The notes beneath the pieces were generated by a model, which saw nothing but the letters and a program-made list of their open reading frames with translations, was not told where the DNA came from and ran no database searches. A stretch of DNA of 64,000 bases from Rhizobium croatiense (lineage in GTDB: Bacteria > Pseudomonadota > Alphaproteobacteria > Rhizobiales > Rhizobiaceae): the NCBI RefSeq assembly GCF_019793465.1, contig NZ_JAILYJ010000008.1:62001-126000 (forward strand). Direction: 5' to 3'. Positions 45,410-52,625 of the stretch are shown here, in pieces. The translations under genes were made by a program, and so were the position numbers. The number at the start of each line of letters is the position of its first letter. The first letter of the stretch is position 1.

Positions 45410-45877
45410 TCACATCCGCTCTCCGGGCAATCGGCTGGCCTGCTCCACCCAGGCGGTGAGCTGGGATTCATCGATGTCGTCATTCTCACGGATGTCGAGG
45501 TAACGCACGTCTTTCTGCTTGGACGCGCCCGGCGGCGGAGGATCGAGCAGGGCGCCGCGGAAGAAGGCCACCTTGACGTATTTCGTGAAGCAATGGACGC
45601 CGAGGAACCAGCCCTGCCCTTCGATGCCATAGAAGGGAGAGTTCCATTTGACTGCCTTGGATACGCCAGGCACCGCGGTCGTGATCATCACATCGAGACG
45701 ACGACCGATCTCGCTTTTCCAGCCGGGCATTGCCGCGATATAGGCTTGCACGGGCGCGTCGCCATGGCCTTTGGCGATCTGCGGGTTGCCGCCCGACAGC
45801 AGCTTCGGCGTCGCGGCCGGTTCGGCGGTCGTCTTGCTCGTCACCTTGGCCGCCGTCTTGGATTTCTTCTCGGCCAT
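45410..45877 (-). CDS. DUF1801 domain protein
   Basis: 155 residues from ATG 45875-45877 (GGGAGTG upstream favours this over starts at 45892 or 45904). A Lys/Ala/Thr-rich N-terminal tail (about 1-30) precedes the DUF1801 domain: VQAYIAAMPGWKSEIGRRLDVMI, AVKWNSPFYGIEGQGWFLGVHCF and VKVAFFRGALLDPPPPG. It is a paralogue of the neighbouring gene. It lies in the minus-strand module with ArsR, SRPBCC and a small membrane protein. Confidence 0.78.
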   Translation of the reverse strand: MAEKKSKTAAKVTSKTTAEPAATPKLLSGGNPQIAKGHGDAPVQAYIAAMPGWKSEIGRRLDVMITTAVPGVSKAVKWNSPFYGIEGQGWFLGVHCFTKYVKVAFFRGALLDPPPPGASKQKDVRYLDIRENDDIDESQLTAWVEQASRLPGERM

Positions 45878-45882
45878 CGCAT

Positions 45883-46095
45883 TCACTCCCATTTCCCGCG
45901 CCACCTTGCGGCATAGGGCAGCAGGAACAGGTAAAGACCGGTCAGCATCAACAGGCAGGGCGGCAGCAGTGTCAAGAGGCCCACCCAGGCGGTCGATTTC
46001 TCCTGCAGCACGGCGATGGTACTGACGATGACAGCCGCGGTAAAGGCGACGGACAGCCGGCGATGAATTTGCCGAAACCGGTTGTTCCCGTTCAA
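45883..46095 (-). CDS. Small two-helix membrane protein (70 aa), TTG start
   Basis: TTG at 46093-46095 is preceded by GGAGGTCCCTT, a strong ribosome binding site. The product has a basic N-terminus (NGNNRFRQIHRRL), a first hydrophobic helix (SVAFTAAVIVSTIAVLQ), a second (WVGLLTLLPPCLLMLTGLYL) and a basic end (ARWRGKWE). It lies between the SRPBCC and DUF1801 genes with 5 bp to the latter. The function is unknown; the longer open frame upstream is not coding. Confidence 0.55.
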   Translation of the reverse strand: MNGNNRFRQIHRRLSVAFTAAVIVSTIAVLQEKSTAWVGLLTLLPPCLLMLTGLYLFLLPYAARWRGKWE

Positions 46096-46156
46096 AAGGG
46101 ACCTCCTATCCCGGGAAAATGAGCTTCGGCGGCGGACGATCCGCCCTTCGATGATC

Positions 46157-46567
46157 TCACTCCGACCGCGCCAGAACCTGCTCCAGCTTTGCAAGGAACT
46201 GCGTCCACCCGCTCTTGGCGCCGCCGTAAGCCTGTCGCTGATCCGGCCGGAAGCCAGACTGCTCCATCCGCAAATGCGTGCCGGTGCCGGTTGGGGTGAG
46301 TGTCCAGGTGACCACGCTTTCCAGCCCATAGGCTTCCCAGCTATAGGACAGGGTCTTGTTCGGGTCGACTTCCAGGACCTTGCAGTCGACAGAGCCCCAA
46401 TCCGCGCTGAAACTGAAACGATGATCGATGGCGGGCTTGAAGTCGCTCTTCATCAGCCATTCCTGAAGCAGGTGCGGCTGGGTGAGCGCCCGCCAGATCC
46501 TTTCCGAGGGATAGGGTATTTCCCGCTCGATGACGACGGAGCGCGTTTCTGTCGATGTGTCGGTCAT
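46157..46567 (-). CDS. SRPBCC/AHSA1-domain protein
   Basis: 136 residues with the AHSA1 pattern: VVIEREIPYPSERIWRALTQPHLLQEWLM, then KTLSYSWEAYGLESVVTWTLTPTGTGTHL. It overlaps the ArsR gene by 4 bases and repeats the ArsR-SRPBCC pairing seen on the other strand at 44094-44908. The ligand is unknown. Confidence 0.85.
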   Translation of the reverse strand: MTDTSTETRSVVIEREIPYPSERIWRALTQPHLLQEWLMKSDFKPAIDHRFSFSADWGSVDCKVLEVDPNKTLSYSWEAYGLESVVTWTLTPTGTGTHLRMEQSGFRPDQRQAYGGAKSGWTQFLAKLEQVLARSE

Positions 46568-46887
46568 TGATCCATCCTTTTCAGCAAATCTTCGAGAGCG
46601 TTAAAGCGGCTTTGCCAGAAGCCGGCCATCTCGCTCGTCCAGTCGACCAGCGGGGCCAGCGCGCCAAGCTGCGCACTGTAGTGCGTCTGCCGTCCTTCAT
46701 GGCGGTCGCGCACCAATCCGGCCTGCTTCAGGATTCCAAGATGTTTCGAAACGACCGGCTGCGACACGCCGGCCCGCTCCGTCAGAGCCCCGACCGTCTT
46801 CTCCCCTTCCCGGCACAGCCGCTCGAACAGAGCCCGCCGCGTCGGATCGGCAAGTGTCCTGAAAAGCACGTCGTGAGCATCTGGCAT
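46564..46887 (-). CDS. ArsR-family transcriptional regulator
   Basis: 107 residues: VLFRTLADPTRRALFERLCREGE, then VGALTERAGVSQPVVSKHLGILKQAGLV as the recognition helix pair and RHEGRQTHYSAQ as the wing. No metal-binding Cys pair. It is the first gene of the minus-strand module (ArsR, SRPBCC, small membrane protein, two DUF1801 genes). The upstream region 46888-47135 carries TATAGC-like motifs that may be its operator. Confidence 0.9.
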   Translation of the reverse strand: MPDAHDVLFRTLADPTRRALFERLCREGEKTVGALTERAGVSQPVVSKHLGILKQAGLVRDRHEGRQTHYSAQLGALAPLVDWTSEMAGFWQSRFNALEDLLKRMDQ

Positions 46888-47029
46888 TGGTGATTCATAC
46901 CTCTGAGGCTATGGATTGACGTATAGCTGTCGAGGCATATGGGAGTCAAGCCGCAAGCACGGTGAGGTTATAAGAAGGCAAGATGGAAGATAACCAGAGG
47001 CTTGCGGCGTATAGCAACGGAGAGTTTAC

Positions 47030-47045
47030 ATAGCTCTACAGCTAT
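47030..47045. promoter_or_regulatory. Inverted repeat upstream of the ArsR module
   Basis: ATAGCT-CTAC-AGCTAT is a perfect 6+6 inverted repeat, 143 bp upstream of the arsR start. A related GTATAGCTGTCG lies at about 46921. A possible operator; the distance makes this uncertain. Confidence 0.3.
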
Positions 47046-47135
47046 ACATAGAAACATCTCACATCGATCGCACCGCTGCGACAGGCATATCTGCGGCAGC
47101 ATCGAGCGCCCGCCGTGCCAGACTGAAGACATGCC

Positions 47136-47509
47136 TCACGAACTCTCCGGACGCTCGGCCTCCAGCCGCTCCCGAATGAACGTGGGGCCACCAGCAAGAC
47201 GCGCCGCAAGCAGGCTCGCGGGATCGACCAGACGCCAGTAGGGCGTCACCGTCGAAACCGGCTCGCCCGTCGCCAGCGCGCCGAAGGACAGTTCGGCGAT
47301 AGCTCGCAAATGCCGCTGCACCGTCACGGGCAGCAGGCATCCGCCCCGTATTGGGCGGCGAGGCGGCTGAGGAGGGCGCCGAGATCGGTGTGAACACCTT
47401 GCGGTGCTGATCGGATCTGCTCCGCCACCATCTGCTGCGACGGAATGAGCATCGCTTGCATACCACAGCGGCCCTTGCGCCGCTGCTTGATCGTCGGAGT
47501 TTCGCTCAT
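47136..47509 (-). pseudogene. Small gene interrupted by a probable 1-base deletion
   Basis: ATG 47507-47509 (GGGGAACGG upstream) opens a frame of 61 codons (MSETPTIKQRRKGRCGMQAM to QYGADACCP) that stops at 47324. A second frame, overlapping as GTGA, continues as VTVQRHLRAIAE and TVTPYWRLVDPASLLAARLAGG to 47136. Adding one C in the run at 47328-47330 joins them as ADACCPVTVQ, giving about 124 residues with even coding character. I do not firmly recognise the family; small proteins like this may be related to methyltransferase-like DNA-binding domains. Confidence 0.55.
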
Positions 47510-47667
47510 ACCGTTCCCCGGAATATTGCGCCTTCCTGCAATCTAGGGCTGGACCGAACGACGGCCAGCCTCACGTCAATTGACGGGAAGTCGCTTCTGA
47601 TGGCTTTTCTGCTCCCGCCGTTTCGGTTAATCCTCGGGGCCTCTCACTCAGGAAAAGGATAGGACAT

Positions 47668-48537
47668 ATGGCTAAAGTCGCGTTCATCGGTCTCGGCGTC
47701 ATGGGCTTTCCCATGGCCGGCCACCTGAAGATCAAGGGCGGCCACGATGTTACCGTCTACAATCGCACCGCCGAGAAAGCCGCCGCCTGGGCTGAGAAAT
47801 TCTCCGGCAAATCCGCCCCTACCCCGGCCGAGGCGGCGGAGGAGGCCGATTTTGTCTTCGTCTGCGTCGGCAACGATGAAGATCTCCGATCGGTGACATC
47901 AGGCGAGAGCGGCGCTCTGCATGGCATGAAGCCGGGGTCGGTGCTGATCGACAACACCACCGCCAGCGCCGAGGTCGCTCGCGAACTTTATGCAGCGGCA
48001 AAGCAAAAAGGTGTCGACTTTATCGACGCTCCGGTTTCCGGCGGCCAGGCCGGCGCCGAAAACGGTGCCCTGACCGTCATGTGCGGCGGCGACGAAGCCG
48101 TTTATGAGCGCGCCAGGCCCGTCATCGAAGCCTATGCCAGGATGGTCGGCCTGATGGGGCCGGCAGGCTCCGGACAGCTGACCAAGATGGTCAACCAGAT
48201 CTGCATCGCCGGCCTCGTCCAGGGACTCGCCGAAGGGCTGCATTTCGGCAAGCGCGCCGGCCTCGATATCGAAAAGGTCGTCGAGGTGATCTCCAAGGGT
48301 GCGGCAGGCTCCTGGCAGATGGAAAACCGCCACAAGACCATGAACGCCGGCAAATATGATTTCGGTTTCGCAGTCGACTGGATGCGCAAGGATCTGAGCA
48401 TCGTGCTCGCCGAAGCCCGCCGCAACGGCGCCAAACTGCCGGTCACAGCCGTCGTCGATCAGTTCTACGGCGACGTGCAGGCGATGGGCGGCAATCGCTG
48501 GGACACGTCCTCGCTGCTCGCCCGTCTCGAGAAATGA
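47668..48537 (+). CDS. Beta-hydroxyacid dehydrogenase (3-hydroxyisobutyrate/tartronate semialdehyde reductase family)
   Basis: 289 residues, with AAAGGATAGG ahead of the start. Rossmann motif GLGVMGFPMAGHL (8-20), substrate-binding DAPVSGGQAGAENG, and catalytic Lys173 in GSGQLTKMVNQ. Family members reduce or oxidise short beta-hydroxyacids such as 3-hydroxyisobutyrate or tartronate semialdehyde with NAD(P). The C-terminal WMRKDLSIVLAEA helix supports this. It overlaps the AlkD-like gene by 4 bases, so the two are co-expressed. Confidence 0.9.
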   Translation: MAKVAFIGLGVMGFPMAGHLKIKGGHDVTVYNRTAEKAAAWAEKFSGKSAPTPAEAAEEADFVFVCVGNDEDLRSVTSGESGALHGMKPGSVLIDNTTASAEVARELYAAAKQKGVDFIDAPVSGGQAGAENGALTVMCGGDEAVYERARPVIEAYARMVGLMGPAGSGQLTKMVNQICIAGLVQGLAEGLHFGKRAGLDIEKVVEVISKGAAGSWQMENRHKTMNAGKYDFGFAVDWMRKDLSIVLAEARRNGAKLPVTAVVDQFYGDVQAMGGNRWDTSSLLARLEK

Positions 48538-49217
48538 TCGGCCCCTCCTCCGATCCGGCAGAACTGATCGCGCATCTCGAAACGCTGCGCTCGGAGGAGA
48601 ATGTTGCCGGGATGGCGCGATTCGGCATCGTAACCGGTCGAGCTCTCGGCATTTCCAATCCCGATATCAGGGCGGTCGCCAGATTGGCGAAGCGGGACCA
48701 CATCAGGGCAATGCAGCTCTGGCAAAGCGATATCCGCGAAGCCCGCCTGCTTGCCCTCTGCACAGCTGAGCCGAAACGGTTGACCGCGGAAGAGGCCAGA
48801 AGCTGGGCCAATGATTTCAATTCCTGGGAGATCGTCGACTGCGCCGCTGATCTCTTCGTCGAGGCGCGGCTGGACGAACTCATACCGGAATTCGCCGCCG
48901 ACGCGCGCGAGTTCGTTCGCCGCGCCGCCTTCGCCATGATCGCCGGCGCCGCCGTCCACCGGAAGAACGAGAGCGATATGGCTATCCTTGCCTGGCTGCC
49001 GCTGATCGAGACTCATTCCGGCGATTCCCGCAACTTCGTTCGCAAGGCTGTCAATTGGGCACTGCGCAGCATCGGCAAACGCAATCGCGGCTGCCATGGC
49101 CCGGCACTGCGGCTGGCGAAGCTTCTGGCCGAAAGTCCGGATAAAACCTCTCGCTGGATCGGCAGGGATGCGGTCAGGGAGCTGAGCGGCGAAAAGCTTA
49201 TGGCGCGGCTGAAATAG
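48534..49217 (+). CDS. DNA alkylation repair protein (AlkD-like HEAT-repeat)
   Basis: 227 residues made of paired helices as in AlkC/AlkD DNA glycosylases. Typical segments are ISNPDIRAVARLAKRDHIRAMQLWQSDIREARLLAL, NSWEIVDCAADLF and FVRKAVNWALRSIGKRNRGCHGPAL. AlkD removes N3- and N7-alkylated bases. The start overlaps the preceding dehydrogenase gene. No ada or alkA gene is in view, so the repair role rests on the family alone. Confidence 0.85.
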   Translation: MIGPSSDPAELIAHLETLRSEENVAGMARFGIVTGRALGISNPDIRAVARLAKRDHIRAMQLWQSDIREARLLALCTAEPKRLTAEEARSWANDFNSWEIVDCAADLFVEARLDELIPEFAADAREFVRRAAFAMIAGAAVHRKNESDMAILAWLPLIETHSGDSRNFVRKAVNWALRSIGKRNRGCHGPALRLAKLLAESPDKTSRWIGRDAVRELSGEKLMARLK

Positions 49218-49227
49218 CGCGATGCAG

Positions 49228-49305
49228 CGTCTAGCGCATGTCCCGGAAAAGCATGCAGCGGTTTTGCGGCAATCACATGCGCAAAAACAAGACGCTAAAG
49301 CAGCC
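49228..49305. repeat. GCATGTCCC-type rhizobial repeat element, second copy
   Basis: GCATGTCCCGGAAAAGCATG, CAGCGGTTTTGCGG and ACATGCGCAAAAACAAGACG match the element at 32028-32127. It has inverted ends and no coding capacity. The rest of 49218-49439 contains no gene. Confidence 0.65.
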
Positions 49306-49439
49306 AATCAACCAGGATTCAAGAATCACGCCCGGCGGCAATTAATCAGTCGGCCACATGGTCGGGTACCAGGCTTGAGCCGGAGCCTAAAATGGAACCT
49401 GTCGCAGCGCGCGAGGTTGATAAGCAGGAGGATTCAGTT

Positions 49440-49676
49440 ATGGCCAAATGCGACCAGTGCGGCAACGATTACGACAAGGCCTTCCAAGTAAATCTGGGCA
49501 ATGAAACCTACACCTTCGATAGCTTCGAGTGCGCTATTCAGAAACTCGCTCCGGCCTGCCCGCATTGCGGCGTCCGGATCATCGGGCATGGTGTCGAGCA
49601 GGGCGACATCATTTATTGTTGTGCGCATTGCGCCGAGCAGGAAGGAGCCGACGCTCTTACCGATCGCGCGCCTTGA
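49440..49676 (+). CDS. Small Cys-rich zinc-ribbon protein
   Basis: 78 residues from ATG 49440 (AGGAGG upstream). Cysteine pairs in AKCDQCGNDYD, PACPHCGVRI and IIYCCAHCAEQ suggest one or two zinc sites. Similar short proteins in proteobacteria are often labelled prokaryotic metallothionein-like, but the role is unproven. Monocistronic and convergent with a small disordered protein gene. Confidence 0.75.
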   Translation: MAKCDQCGNDYDKAFQVNLGNETYTFDSFECAIQKLAPACPHCGVRIIGHGVEQGDIIYCCAHCAEQEGADALTDRAP

Positions 49677-49709
49677 GACCGTCTTCCGTCTCTGCCTTAT
49701 TCCGACGGC

Positions 49710-49880
49710 CTATTCGGGAAGCCCTTTGTCGTTTGGGTTCGGTGCCGGCGTCTCTCTGGTATCTCGTGGCGGATGTTGGCGATCGTCAGACTCCGCGGGA
49801 GCCGCCTGGTCGTCGGAACGGTGGACAGGCTGCTCTTTAGGGTCGATCCTTTTGGCGGGGGCAGCAATTTTTCTAGGCAT
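49710..49880 (-). CDS. Small disordered basic/acidic protein (56 aa)
   Basis: 56 residues from ATG 49878-49880 (GAGGA upstream). It is rich in Pro, Asp, Arg and Lys (MPRKIAAPAKRIDPKEQPVH, DDRQHPPRDTRETPAPN), without hydrophobic segments. Such short charged proteins are common in rhizobia next to stress genes. Function unknown; it could be a chance frame, but the start signal and composition support it. Confidence 0.45.
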   Translation of the reverse strand: MPRKIAAPAKRIDPKEQPVHRSDDQAAPAESDDRQHPPRDTRETPAPNPNDKGLPE

Positions 49881-50039
49881 AGCCAGTTCCTCTAGCTTCA
49901 CTGACAAGAACCGACTGCCCCACTGAAGGTTCCGGTTCCAGAAGCGCTGCTTGGTTCGGAATCGGTGTCACCAAACTGCGTAGCGCGCGGGAACATGCTC
50001 AAAGAGTTCTCGAGCAGATGGCCGGTCGCAAGGCTGCGT

Positions 50040-50822
50040 TTAGTGCGACATTAATACCGGCATCGAAATGTTATTCAGCAGATCACGCGTCGCACCGCCG
50101 AACATATCTTCGAAAAGCGGCGAGTGGCCATAGGCGACGCAGACGATCAGATCTGCGCTCTCTCGGTCGAGGCCGGCAAACAACGCACTGGTGAAATCCG
50201 TCTCCCCCCTGTTCCGCCATCCTTCCAGGGTGACCCGAACTCCGTGCTGTTCGAGATGACGCTTTATCTCTTGAACGTCTGCGTTTGTGTCGCTGTAGTT
50301 GCTCGCGAAGACGAACAGAAAAACCTTGCGTGCTGCCTTGAGAATCGGCATTGCGTCGTGAACGGCCCTCGTTGACTCGCGGCTGAAATTCCAGGCAATG
50401 ACTACCTGCTCGCCGATTGCGTCTTCTCCTGTCCAGCCCGTTGGAAGGACCAACATGGGAACCCCGGCTGTCACCAGAACTTCTTTGGGGACTGCTGAAT
50501 TGGAAAGATGGCGGCGGTCTGGATGCGGCTGTGTCGTTACCAGAAGATCCGCGCAATGGGAAAAAAGCTGCTCTGCGTCATGAGCCTCCGGCCGTGCCGC
50601 GTGATATTGGAAATCGAGGCCAGCTTTCCGACCTGCGGCGGCGAATTCAGCTTCAATCGCCCGCGCAAGATCGCGGCTCTCCCCCTCCAGTGCTTCTTTC
50701 GTGCTGACGTTGACCCCGATCAATCTGGCTTGATGTTTGACAGCGACGTCAATGGCCGTGCGCACACGCGCTGCGCAATCTTCCCCGACGTCCAAATAGA
50801 CAACGATGTCTCTGTAGGCCAT
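50040..50822 (-). CDS. Universal stress protein (two UspA domains)
   Basis: 260 residues from ATG 50820-50822 (GGAGGAAG upstream). The first half begins MAYRDIVVYLDVGEDCAARV, the second QVVIAWNFSRESTRAVHDAMPIL and ends GGATRDLLNNISMPVLMSH. Tandem-domain UspA proteins act in stress survival. The final Gly-rich motif resembles the ATP-binding motif of Usp proteins. Probably monocistronic; the 240-bp gap 50892-51131 upstream separates it from a divergent CBS gene and holds no gene. Confidence 0.85.
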   Translation of the reverse strand: MAYRDIVVYLDVGEDCAARVRTAIDVAVKHQARLIGVNVSTKEALEGESRDLARAIEAEFAAAGRKAGLDFQYHAARPEAHDAEQLFSHCADLLVTTQPHPDRRHLSNSAVPKEVLVTAGVPMLVLPTGWTGEDAIGEQVVIAWNFSRESTRAVHDAMPILKAARKVFLFVFASNYSDTNADVQEIKRHLEQHGVRVTLEGWRNRGETDFTSALFAGLDRESADLIVCVAYGHSPLFEDMFGGATRDLLNNISMPVLMSH

Positions 50823-51131
50823 AACTTCCTCCATCCACGAACGCCCAGGGCCATGTGGTTCACCTGCTCGGTTCGCTATCGTGGGAGTCATCAGCAGAGT
50901 GGTGGTCGAAGGCGAATCTCATCAGCCTGAGCAGTTAATGCCCATTGACGCCGTCTGTTCCGGACGCGGCTGCAAAGATTTCAAACTCAGCGGTTCGCGT
51001 CGAGTCGATTTCGACGACGGCACTCCGGCACGCAATCAGACGACCGGGTCTTGGCAGGAACGTTTCCCAACGGCGCGCGTTGATTCTTCTTATCCCGTAG
51101 CGACAGGCGCGGGCAGCACAGGGAGGTTATC

Positions 51132-51569
51132 ATGAAAGTCAGCAATTGCATGACCACAGACGTGCAGATCACCGATCCGGAGCACACATTGCGAGATGTC
51201 GCCTCAATGATGGGACGTCTCGATGCCGGCGTTCTCCCGGTGGGCGAGAATGACCGTCTGGTCGGCATGATCACCGATCGCGACATCGCCATTCGTGGCG
51301 TGGCAGAGGGCAAAGGCCCCGACGCAAAAGTCCGCGACGTAATGAGTACCGATGTCAAATACTGCTTCGATGACGAAGAGATCGAAGACGTCCTTCACAA
51401 CATGGGGGATCTTCAAGTGCGGCGCTTGCCGGTGCTGAACCGAAGCAAGCGGCTGGTCGGCATCATCTCGCTTGGCGATCTCGCCATGAAGGGCGAGACC
51501 ATGGAAACAGGCAAAGCACTGAGCGACATTTCGCAACGCGGCGGTCCACATTCACAGACGGCCCACTGA
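51132..51569 (+). CDS. CBS-domain protein
   Basis: 145 residues with two CBS motifs: MKVSNCMTTDVQITDPEHTL with LVGMITDRDIAIRGVAEG, and VRDVMSTDVKYCFDDEEIED with LVGIISLGDLAMKGE. CBS pairs bind adenosine nucleotides and often sense energy status. No catalytic domain is attached. It is divergent from the universal stress protein gene, and both are likely stress-responsive. Confidence 0.9.
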   Translation: MKVSNCMTTDVQITDPEHTLRDVASMMGRLDAGVLPVGENDRLVGMITDRDIAIRGVAEGKGPDAKVRDVMSTDVKYCFDDEEIEDVLHNMGDLQVRRLPVLNRSKRLVGIISLGDLAMKGETMETGKALSDISQRGGPHSQTAH

Positions 51570-51631
51570 CGGTCCGCGTCGCGCCACAGAAACTGTCCAC
51601 GGGCCGGCGGTCATCTGCTCATTCAACTCTC

Positions 51632-51664
51632 GACTCTCGCTCCAGTGCCTTTGGTGCGAGAGTC
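51632..51664. terminator. Hairpin after the CBS gene
   Basis: GACTCTCGC (51632-51640) and GCGAGAGTC (51656-51664) form a perfect 9-bp stem with a 15-nt loop, 62 bp after the CBS-protein stop. No T-run, so termination is uncertain. Confidence 0.45.
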
Positions 51665-51780
51665 CTGCAATTGCGCACACAGGACGCTTCACGTGGCTCC
51701 GTTGTTATAGCCCCAGCGCCAGCTGGAACGAGCTGGGTTTGCTTCTGTTTTACCGAGGCCTTGGCGTCAGCCGAGGTCAA

Positions 51781-51921
51781 CTACTTCGGCTCCGGTTGTT
51801 GAATCACCGGTGGTGGCGCGTCGCTCTTATTGCTGCCGCGATCAAATGGCTTGATCGCCAGGATACCGAGTATGGAAGCAATCATTGCTCCAATAATGAG
51901 GATCATCAGCATTCGCGTCAT
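51781..51921 (-). CDS. Small membrane protein (46 aa)
   Basis: 46 codons from ATG 51919-51921 (GGAGTCC upstream) to TAG 51781-51783. A Met/Ile-rich transmembrane segment (MTRMLMILIIGAMIASILGI) is followed by a polar, proline-rich tail (RGSNKSDAPPPVIQQPEPK). Found too short for many gene finders, but the start signal and one-helix architecture look real. Function unknown. Confidence 0.5.
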   Translation of the reverse strand: MTRMLMILIIGAMIASILGILAIKPFDRGSNKSDAPPPVIQQPEPK

Positions 51922-52050
51922 CAGGGACTCCACCCACCCAGGGCCCGGTCGTCTGAGGGCGCCACCATGCCCCGGCTGAAGCCCCAGGATTAAATCGACG
52001 GCCAGATCTTCGGCAACGCACCCTATATGGCCGAGGCTTTCGCCTCCCCG

Positions 52051-52191
52051 TCAATGATGCCTGGATTTTTCGACCAGAAAATCGATCAGCACTCTTACCG
52101 CCGGCGGCATGCCCCTGGCCGTCGTGAAGACGATATAAAACTGGCTTTCTTCCGACTGCCATTCCGGCAGCACCCGCACCAGCCTGCCAGC
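52051..52191 (-). pseudogene. LysR-family regulator remnant (C-terminal end only)
   Basis: Minus-strand codons ending at TGA 52051-52053 read LVRVLPEWQSEESQFYIVFT, TARGMPPAVRVLIDFLVEKS, the last helix and strand of a LysR effector domain. Upstream of about 52191 the homology stops at AT-rich sequence containing an in-frame TAG. At least 250 residues, including the DNA-binding domain, are missing. A clear relic. Confidence 0.75.
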
Positions 52192-52625
52192 CTGCTATAA
52201 TAATAGTCGTTGAGATCTTCCATAAGAACAAGCTATCCGAGAGTACGAATGAATGCTGCCCGCTGCAAGGGTTGTATCCTCTCTCCCAAAAAGCTGTAAT
52301 CACATTGTCGGCATTGGATTTTCTTTCCGCGACCCGTCCGCGGCAAAGGAAACCGATGCCCGTCGGTCGGTTTGATTTCTCTTGTGATGAAGAAATGGAA
52401 AGCCTCAATGAGGCGGGCAGGATGCCGACGTGCGATACGCAACATGCCGGTCGGCCTACCCTCGGTGGCGATCGAAAAAGACTGCCATGAAGATGGGAGC
52501 AAAAACGCTGCAAGGACGGTCCGGCAGGGAAGACCGGACCCGTCCCCGTAGCTGATCGGAGGTCACTCGGATCAGAAACTGATTGGGTGCCCCCGGTCCG
52601 AAGACCGGGAGCATCACTAGGTCGA
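52192..52625. other. Gene-poor region with hairpins downstream of the porin gene
   Basis: No supported gene. On the minus strand, after the porin stop, come CCCGGTC-TTCG-GACCGGG (52592-52609, a stable UUCG tetraloop) and GGTCCGG-N9-CCGGACC (52518-52540), with a T5 run at 52501-52505. These probably terminate or protect the abundant porin mRNA. The remaining AT-richer part (52200-52490) has open frames that do not look coding. Confidence 0.5.

Noticed and set aside
52272..52490. 72-codon plus-strand ORF downstream of the porin
   Set aside because: Composition is not protein-like, weak start signal, and it lies in a region of hairpins and gene debris.
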